A stretch of 64,000 nt of DNA, taken from DASZQL01 sp964391865. Lineage in GTDB: Bacteria; Planctomycetota; Phycisphaerae; Phycisphaerales; UBA1924. How positions within the stretch are numbered: position 1 is the stretch's first letter; each line of letters begins with the position of its first letter. Shown here piece after piece: positions 57,137 to 64,000 of the stretch. The stretch spans positions 496,001 to 560,000 of the forward strand of contig CAYMNQ010000002.1 of the NCBI GenBank assembly GCA_964391865.1, read 5' to 3'. Both the position numbers and the translations under genes were made by a program. The notes beneath the pieces are model-generated. The model searched no databases. It was given only the letters and a program-made list of their open reading frames with translations, and had not been told where the DNA came from.

Positions 57137-57799
57137 ATGCCCCTCACCCGCGAACAGATCACGCAGCGTGCCGCGAAGGAACTCCGCGACGGCGACATCG
57201 TCAACCTCGGCATCGGGATGCCGACGCTCGTCGCCAACTGCATCCCGCCGGGCATCGACGTGTGGCTGCAGTCGGAGAACGGGCTGCTGGGCATTGGGCC
57301 CTTCCCCACGGATTCGGAAGTCGACCCGGACCTCATCAACGCGGGCAAGCAGACGATCACCGCGCGGAAGGGGGCCGCGTATTTCTCGTCGAGCGACAGC
57401 TTCGCGATGATCCGCGGCGGGCACGTCGACCTGTGCATCCTCGGCGCGATGGAAATCTCCGAGCAGGGCGATATCGCCAACTGGATGATCCCCGGCAAGA
57501 TGATCAAGGGCATGGGCGGCGCGATGGACCTGGTCGCGGGTGTGAAGAAAGTCGTCGTCACGATGGAGCACTGCGCCAAGGGCGGTGTGCCGAAGATCGT
57601 GAAGCAGTGCTCCCTGCCGCTGACGGGTCAGAGGTGCATCGACATGATCATCACCGATCTGTGTGTGCTGCAGATGGACAAGGCAAAGGGCCTGTTCCGG
57701 CTGACCGAACTCGCACCGGGCGTGACGGTGGATGAGGTGAAGAGCAAGACCGCCGCGACCATCCTGACGGACACGCCCGCCAAGACGATGGCGGTATGA
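57137..57799 (+). CDS. 3-oxoacid CoA-transferase subunit B
   Basis: The 220-residue protein has the beta-subunit signature: GDIVNLGIGMPTLVANCIPP, then LQSENGLLGIGPFP with the catalytic Glu in SENGLLG, then FSSSDSFAMIRGGHVDLCILGAMEI and VVTMEHCAKGGVPKIV. The enzyme moves CoA between succinyl-CoA or acetyl-CoA and acetoacetate. Subunit A is usually encoded just upstream, but here the upstream gene is cls and no alpha subunit is in the window, so the partner is elsewhere. HMG-CoA lyase nearby produces acetoacetate, a possible substrate. Confidence 0.9.
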   Translation: MPLTREQITQRAAKELRDGDIVNLGIGMPTLVANCIPPGIDVWLQSENGLLGIGPFPTDSEVDPDLINAGKQTITARKGAAYFSSSDSFAMIRGGHVDLCILGAMEISEQGDIANWMIPGKMIKGMGGAMDLVAGVKKVVVTMEHCAKGGVPKIVKQCSLPLTGQRCIDMIITDLCVLQMDKAKGLFRLTELAPGVTVDEVKSKTAATILTDTPAKTMAV

Positions 57800-57821
57800 G
57801 CGCAGGACGATGGTCGCTGGC

Positions 57822-57909
57822 GGGTGCCGGGGCATGCGGCCCTGAGCACACCCCGCTCGTCCGACCAGCGCAGCACGGGGCACGACCAGAGCTCTGTGCC
57901 CCGGCACCC
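57822..57909. repeat. Fold-back element F7 between the CoA-transferase and uup genes
   Basis: GGGTGCCGGGGCA (57822-57834) and TGCCCCGGCACCC (57897-57909) are perfect inverted repeats. It begins 22 nt after the CoA-transferase stop and is followed by CTTCCGCCTTCC-type repeats (57925-57960). Confidence 0.75.
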
Positions 57910-57924
57910 GCGCTGGCACACCCC

Positions 57925-57960
57925 CCTTCCGCCTTCCGACAGCCGCCCTTCCGCCTTCTC
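57925..57960. repeat. CTTCCGCCTTCC-family interspersed repeat
   Basis: CCCTTCCGCCTTCCGACAG then CCGCCCTTCCGCCTTCTC. It is the inverted counterpart of the repeat at 11402-11421. Confidence 0.65.
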
Positions 57961-57991
57961 ATCTCCCCGCCCCTACACTCCCTCCCCACCC

Positions 57992-60004
<2,013 letters not shown>

Positions 60005-60006
60005 CC

Positions 60007-60038
60007 GTGCCACTGGCCTGTTCCTGCGGGTCGGGGCG
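60007..60038. repeat. Half fold-back remnant after uup
   Basis: GTGCCACTGGCCTG then TTCCTGCGGGTCGGGGC can form only an imperfect stem. It resembles one hairpin of the GTGCC element and starts 3 nt after the uup stop. It is probably a degenerate copy. Confidence 0.45.
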
Positions 60039-60089
60039 TCGTACTTCGCGCGCTCACCCTTCGCCGCGCCGCTCTTTACAATCGCACGC

Positions 60090-61013
60090 GTGGAATCCCC
60101 TTCGTCACCCCGCCGCTCGATCACCCGCCTCGCGCGGGCGAAGCTGAATCTCGCGCTCGCCGTCGCCCCGCCGCGCGCCGCGGACGGCTTCCACCCCATC
60201 GCCTCGTGGATGCACCCGATCGAACTCGCCGATGAACTCCTCGTCACGCGCCTGGAAGACGATCGGCTCTCGCGCTACGCGATCCTGTGGCACGACGGCG
60301 CGCCGAAGAAATCGCCCATCGACTGGCCGATCACCAAAGACCTCGCCGTGCGCGCGCACCACCTGCTCGAAGCCCTCGCGGGGCGCCCGCTGCCCGTCCA
60401 GATGAAGCTCGACAAGCGCATCCCCGTCGGCGGCGGGCTGGGGGGCGGGTCCTCCGACGCCGCCGCCATGCTCCTCGCCGTGCGCGATCTCTTCGATCTT
60501 GATCTCTCGCGCGATGAACTCATCGCGCTCGCCATGCAGCTCGGCAGCGATGTCGCGTTCTTCCTCGAACCAGGCCCCGCGCTCGTTGAGGGTCTGGGCG
60601 AGCGTCTCGAGCGAACCCCCCCACCGCCGCCGGCGCTGCGCGATGTGCTCCTCATCATCCCGCCCTTCGGCTGCCCGACCGGCCCCGTCTACAAATCCTT
60701 CGACACGCTGATCTCACGCGGCGATCACGAGTTCCGCGAGCACTCCGCGCGCGAGCTGGCGCGCTCAGCGAATGTGCGCGCCGAACTTCTCTTCAACGAC
60801 CTGGCCCGCCCTGCCGAGACCGTCGCCCCCACGCTGCGCGACATCAGCGAGCGCGCCTCGGCGGCCCTCGCCGGCGCGCCGGTCCACGTCACCGGCAGCG
60901 GCAGCACGCTCTTCTGCCTCCCCCCGGCTCACGACACATCGCGAGCACTCGAATCACTCCGCGCGGCGCTCGCCGATGATGCTGTCGTCGTCCCGACGCG
61001 CCTATGCCAATGA
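60090..61013 (+). CDS. ispE: 4-diphosphocytidyl-2-C-methyl-D-erythritol kinase
   Basis: The 307-residue GHMP kinase has the substrate motif LARAKLNLALAV with the conserved Lys, the ATP-binding loop RIPVGGGLGGGSSDAAAML near 110-128 and the catalytic Asp in LGSDVAFFLEPGPALVEG. IspE phosphorylates CDP-methylerythritol in the MEP isoprenoid pathway. The start is GTG 60090; a TACAAT -10 box (60077-60082) lies 7 nt before it, so the message is leaderless. It ends before fold-back element F8 and the converging cca gene. Confidence 0.93.
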   Translation: MESPSSPRRSITRLARAKLNLALAVAPPRAADGFHPIASWMHPIELADELLVTRLEDDRLSRYAILWHDGAPKKSPIDWPITKDLAVRAHHLLEALAGRPLPVQMKLDKRIPVGGGLGGGSSDAAAMLLAVRDLFDLDLSRDELIALAMQLGSDVAFFLEPGPALVEGLGERLERTPPPPPALRDVLLIIPPFGCPTGPVYKSFDTLISRGDHEFREHSARELARSANVRAELLFNDLARPAETVAPTLRDISERASAALAGAPVHVTGSGSTLFCLPPAHDTSRALESLRAALADDAVVVPTRLCQ

Positions 61014-61027
61014 GCATGTGAAGAAGC

Positions 61028-61051
61028 GTGCCGCTGACCTGTTCATGCAGG
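61028..61051. repeat. Fold-back element F8 between ispE and cca
   Basis: GTGCCGCTGACCTG followed by TTCATG and CAGGTCAG forms an 8-bp stem. It fills the 38-nt convergent gap and represents one hairpin of the GTGCC-type element; it resembles the remnant at 60007. Confidence 0.6.
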
Positions 61052-62341
61052 TCAGTGCGTCCCGCCCGCAAGACGCGCGATCAACTCCATCGCCGCGTCC
61101 CGATCGCGCACGGCTCCTTCGAGCTGCGCGTCGTACGCCTCTTCGAGCCAGCGCGCGAAGCCCGGCCCGGGGCTGTACCCCGCCGCCACCAGATCATCCC
61201 CCGTGACCATCGGCGCCGGCGCGATCCCGCCCCACGTGCGCGCCAGCTCATCCAGCCGCGCACGGATCGTTCCGGCGCGCTCGCGATCGAGCGCCGACAG
61301 CAACCCCATCGCGCCATTAAACCACCGCCCGGCGGCGGCCCGCTTCTGCCGCGCCATGCGCCATCCGCCGAACCCACCGTCATCCAGCACGAGCGCTGCC
61401 AACAAATCAAGCGTCCCCGCGAGTTCGTCGCGCTCATCGTTGCTCAGGCACAGCGCCCGCCGCCACCGCCGTACGAGTTCCTCCCGGCGCGCTCTCACCT
61501 CGCCCAATTGCACGAGCACATCGCCGATCTCCCCCGCCGTGCGATCGACCGCCCACCCCGCGAGCCCCAGCGCGAACGAGCACGAGTCGGGCAGCGTCGC
61601 TGTCACGCGCGACTCAGCGCTCGGCAACAACTCATCCTCAAGCGCCGGCCCGTCGAGCGCGAGTTCCTGCATCAGCCGCGCCGCCGCCGCTCTGTTCGCG
61701 GCGGCCCGCTCGAACATCATCCGCAGTTCCTCGCCGATGCGCTCGCGGCTGACGCCCCGCAGCTCGCGCGCGTGCCGCCGGATCGCCGCCGCCGTCGCGT
61801 CCTCGATCTGAAAGCCGAACCTCGCCGCGAAGCGCACCGCGCGCAGCGCACGTAAATCATCCTCGGCAAGCCGCTGATCCGCGTCGCCCACCGCGCGGAT
61901 CACGCCGCGCCGCAGGTCCGCCTGCCCGTCCACGAAATCAATCACGCGCCCGCCGGCGCGGTCGCTCTCGTCGAGCGGGTCGATGTAGAGCGCGTTGATG
62001 GTGAAGTCACGCCGGCGCGCGTCCGTCTCGGCGTCGCAGAATTCCACCGAGTCGGGACGGCGCTTGTCGCTGTACCCGCTCTCGCGCCGGAAGGTCGTGA
62101 CCTCGACCGTCACGCCGCGCATCCGAACGAGGCACACGCCGAACGCCTTGCCCACCTCGCGCACGCCGCGGAACACCGCGCCCACCCGCTCGGGTGTGGC
62201 GTCCGTCGCCACGTCGTAGTCGTTCGGCACCAGCCCCAGCAGCTCGTCGCGCACGCACCCGCCCGCGAAGTACGCGACTTGACCAGCGCCGCGAAGCTCG
62301 CGCACGATCTCGACCGCGGCTTGTCGCGCTTTCGCTGGCAT
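61052..62341 (-). CDS. cca: CCA tRNA nucleotidyltransferase/poly(A)-polymerase family
   Basis: The 429-residue protein has the class II nucleotidyltransferase core: VAYFAGGCVRDELLG (24-36), catalytic DYDVATDATPE (D41, D43), VTTFRRESGYSDKRRPDSVEF and RRRDFTINALYIDP, then RVIDFVDGQADLRRGVIRAVGD and RLAEDDLRALRAVRFAARFGF, which closes the active site. It adds CCA ends to tRNA, or poly(A) tails if it is a PcnB homologue; the C-terminal helical domain looks like the CCA enzyme. It converges with ispE. Confidence 0.93.
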   Translation of the reverse strand: MPAKARQAAVEIVRELRGAGQVAYFAGGCVRDELLGLVPNDYDVATDATPERVGAVFRGVREVGKAFGVCLVRMRGVTVEVTTFRRESGYSDKRRPDSVEFCDAETDARRRDFTINALYIDPLDESDRAGGRVIDFVDGQADLRRGVIRAVGDADQRLAEDDLRALRAVRFAARFGFQIEDATAAAIRRHARELRGVSRERIGEELRMMFERAAANRAAAARLMQELALDGPALEDELLPSAESRVTATLPDSCSFALGLAGWAVDRTAGEIGDVLVQLGEVRARREELVRRWRRALCLSNDERDELAGTLDLLAALVLDDGGFGGWRMARQKRAAAGRWFNGAMGLLSALDRERAGTIRARLDELARTWGGIAPAPMVTGDDLVAAGYSPGPGFARWLEEAYDAQLEGAVRDRDAAMELIARLAGGTH

Positions 62342-62373
62342 CTCCGGCAGTGTACGGGGCGCGCGTGACGTGT

Positions 62374-62658
62374 TCAGAAATCGAACAGTTCGCCCAGCAA
62401 ACTCTTGCGCTTCCGCTCCGGCTGCACACGGTCGTGCGGCCCAACGCGGTACCGCCGATCGTCGTCGTCATCATCGTCATCGCGCCCGCGCCCAACGCCG
62501 CCCATCGGCCCCGGCACCGCCAATGCCGACCGCTCGATGATCTTGTCGAGTTCGCCGCGATCGAGCCACACGCCCCGGCACTTGGGGCAGTAGTCGATCT
62601 CCACGCCTTGCCGCTCGGTCATCTGCAACGCCGTTGTCGCGCACGCCGGACAGTTCAT
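62374..62658 (-). CDS. TFIIB-type zinc-ribbon protein
   Basis: The 94-residue protein begins MNCPACATTALQMTERQGVEIDYCPKCRGVWLDRGELDKII, the zf-TFIIB family ribbon with two CxxC knuckles (C3, C6, C24, C27). A tract of eight aspartates (62476-62455 in the genome) follows near residue 60-67, then a basic end ERKRKSLLGELFDF with an aromatic amphipathic tail. The family is uncharacterised and small; it may regulate transcription or bind metals. It lies just upstream of cca on the same strand and could be co-transcribed. Confidence 0.85.
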   Translation of the reverse strand: MNCPACATTALQMTERQGVEIDYCPKCRGVWLDRGELDKIIERSALAVPGPMGGVGRGRDDDDDDDDRRYRVGPHDRVQPERKRKSLLGELFDF

Positions 62659-62762
62659 CGCGCACTCCTCAGGGATTGGTTGAGGAGTAAAGGTAGCGCG
62701 CCAGCCGGCGACTCGGTGGTCCCGTCATGCCCGCCGCGAGCCATGTCAGCCCGCCGTGATGT

Positions 62763-63803
62763 TCACGCCGCGCGATTCGACCCGCCACCGATCACCACCG
62801 GCTTTTCCGGGTCACTCGAGATCGAGATGCCGCTCACCGCTTTGTCCACCAGCTGCACCATCTCGAGCAGTTGCGGCTTGGGCACCTGCACGTCCGCGCC
62901 CACCTGCTTGCCCTTCTTCACGTTGTCCTCGCTGATCAGCGAACTGAACAGCACCACCGGCACGCCTTCGAGCCTCGGCTCGCCTTTGATGAGCTTCGTC
63001 AGGCGCAAGCCGTCCATCCGCGGCATCTCGATGTCGCTGATGATCGCGTCGATCTTGGCGCCGGGCGCCTTGATCGCCTCCCACCCCGCCTGCCCGTCGC
63101 TGTACACCTCGAGCTTCTTGTAGCCCGAGGACATCAGCACTTCCGTCATCAGCTTGCGCATGAAGGGCGAGTCCTCGCACAGAATCACGCGCTTGCTCGC
63201 GCGGTCTACCTTGAGCGGATTGTCGACGCTCGGGATGTGCAGTCGCTTTTCCATCAGAATCGCGTCCGCGACCGACTCGAAATCCACCATCAGGATCAGT
63301 TGCTTGTTCAGTTCGATCGTGCCGGTCACGCTGCTGACGCCCGCCGCGCCGCCCGAAGCGTTGCCGACGTTCAGATCCGGCGCCGGCTTCACGAGCGACC
63401 AGCTCAGCCGGTGGATCTGGTCCACCGCGTCAACGAGGAACCCGGTGCGCAGCCCGTTGAACTCCGTGATGATCACGCGCCCGACCAGCTTGCCGTCCGC
63501 CATGGGCGTCGCATCACGCAAACCAAGATGCAGCGCCAGATCGACCACCGGCAGCACCGACCCGCGGATGTTGAACATCCCCAGCACCGACGCGTGCTGG
63601 TTGGGCGACGCGACCAGCGGGATCGGCTTGATCACCTCGCGGACCTTCGCCACGTTCACGCCGTAGTGCCCGTCCGCCAGCGCGAAGACCAGCACCTCGA
63701 ACTCGTTGGTGCCCGCGTCAAGCAGGATATCGCCCGTGATGCTCGGCACTTCGTGCGGCACATCGGTGGACTGGGCCGGGGCAGACGGTGCGGCGGTGGT
63801 CAT
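62763..63803 (-). CDS. cheV: CheV-type chemotaxis coupling protein (CheW domain plus receiver)
   Basis: From ATG 63803 the product has 346 residues. Residues about 33-190 are a CheW-like domain (FEVLVFALADGHYGVNVAKVREVI, NIRGSVLPVVDLA, VIITEFNGLRTGFLVDAVDQIHRL). Residues 205-325 are a receiver domain with acidic pocket E210-D211 (LCEDSPF), phospho-acceptor D257 (IISDIEMPRMDG) and K309 (VPKP). This is the CheV architecture, which links chemoreceptors to CheA and can act as a phosphate sink. The N-terminal 20 residues are Pro/Ala-rich. No other chemotaxis gene is in the window, but the window ends 200 nt upstream. Confidence 0.92.
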   Translation of the reverse strand: MTTAAPSAPAQSTDVPHEVPSITGDILLDAGTNEFEVLVFALADGHYGVNVAKVREVIKPIPLVASPNQHASVLGMFNIRGSVLPVVDLALHLGLRDATPMADGKLVGRVIITEFNGLRTGFLVDAVDQIHRLSWSLVKPAPDLNVGNASGGAAGVSSVTGTIELNKQLILMVDFESVADAILMEKRLHIPSVDNPLKVDRASKRVILCEDSPFMRKLMTEVLMSSGYKKLEVYSDGQAGWEAIKAPGAKIDAIISDIEMPRMDGLRLTKLIKGEPRLEGVPVVLFSSLISEDNVKKGKQVGADVQVPKPQLLEMVQLVDKAVSGISISSDPEKPVVIGGGSNRAA

Positions 63804-64000
63804 GGGCGCATCTCCGAAGTTCAAGTCACACACAGCGATGGCGCGGCGAACGCGCGCGAAACACCTTCGACCGAATCGCACGGTGAATGCACGCCCCGCA
63901 GCCGCTTCCAAGACGCACGGGTCGGGTTGCGCCGCCGGGGAATTCCGCGGCGTCTCAGTCTCGCCGAGCGACACGCCCGACTCGGGGTGTCGCTCCGCAA
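63804..64000. other. Window edge without a recognised gene
   Basis: The 197 nt upstream of cheV contain GC-rich sequence with no ribosome binding site or protein-like frame. The cheV promoter is probably here, but no clear -10/-35 pair stands out. Confidence 0.35.

Noticed and set aside
56966..57919. N-terminal extension of the cardiolipin-synthase-like gene to 794 codons
   Set aside because: The extension is antisense to the CoA-transferase gene and passes through repeats. The canonical two-helix N-terminus begins at 56965.

Overview
The window is GC-rich, gene-dense chromosomal DNA. It looks like a Planctomycetota genome, most likely of the class Phycisphaerae. The reasons are three secreted proteins ending in short dockerin-like EF-hand repeats (CPGDxDGDxxVGLGD), two exported proteins with PEP-CTERM-like tails (VPxPG, hydrophobic stretch, RRRR), many small lipoproteins, a bacterial deoxyhypusine-synthase homologue, and short repeats in most intergenic gaps. 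Lineage is inferred from these traits. No rRNA or tRNA gene and no CRISPR array was seen.

Layout. 1-2.7 kb: trehalose module (end of OtsA, then an OtsB-GH15 fusion). 3-4 kb: a 24-residue lysine-rich histone-H1-like peptide and a membrane-anchored protein. 4.2-10.4 kb: M16 peptidase homologue, GT2 glycosyltransferase, PQQ-propeller and HEAT lipoproteins, an MDR dehydrogenase. 10.5-18 kb: UppP, thymidylate kinase, an SDR with an ArsR regulator and two palindromic operators, a CAD/YahK-like reductase, an SGNH hydrolase. 18.3-25 kb: lipoprotein, deoxyhypusine-synthase-like enzyme behind a structured leader, DUF1963 protein, methyltransferase, UbiX, TyrRS. 25-30 kb: two dockerin-type exported proteins and a KAP-NTPase/leucine-rich-repeat protein with a 15-bp inverted repeat at its promoter. 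30-39 kb: MetH, an ABC exporter pair, endonuclease IV, a TPR lipoprotein. 39-46.5 kb: dockerin and CHRD proteins, a glycosylasparaginase-type hydrolase, GatC and GatA (convergent), an aldo/keto reductase. 47-50 kb: threonine dehydrogenase and a serine-hydrolase/metacaspase fusion. 50-58 kb: two enoyl-CoA hydratases, HMG-CoA lyase and a CoA-transferase subunit (leucine/acyl-CoA catabolism), an ArsR-SRPBCC operon, a cardiolipin-synthase-like enzyme. 58-64 kb: Uup ABC-F ATPase, IspE, CCA-adding enzyme, zinc-ribbon protein, CheV.

Two layers of structure lie on top of the genes. First, short C-rich/G-rich interspersed repeats (core CAAGCCCCAAG and relatives) occur between genes and also in frame inside conserved enzymes (Tmk, TyrRS, GatA, endonuclease IV, an Ntn hydrolase, a methyltransferase), where they add 12-36 residues at positions where homologues have a short loop. 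Second, at least eight fold-back elements with conserved GTGCC(A/G)-GGCAC tips but different, internally matched stems each sit just after the 3' end of a gene.

The best candidates for undescribed systems are the KAP-LRR protein with its inverted-repeat promoter, the hydrolase-metacaspase fusion (both look like stand-alone immune or cell-death proteins), and the in-frame repeat family. Several genes (ispE, uup, tmk, one arsR, one TPR gene) start 6-14 nt after a -10-like box, which suggests common leaderless transcription.
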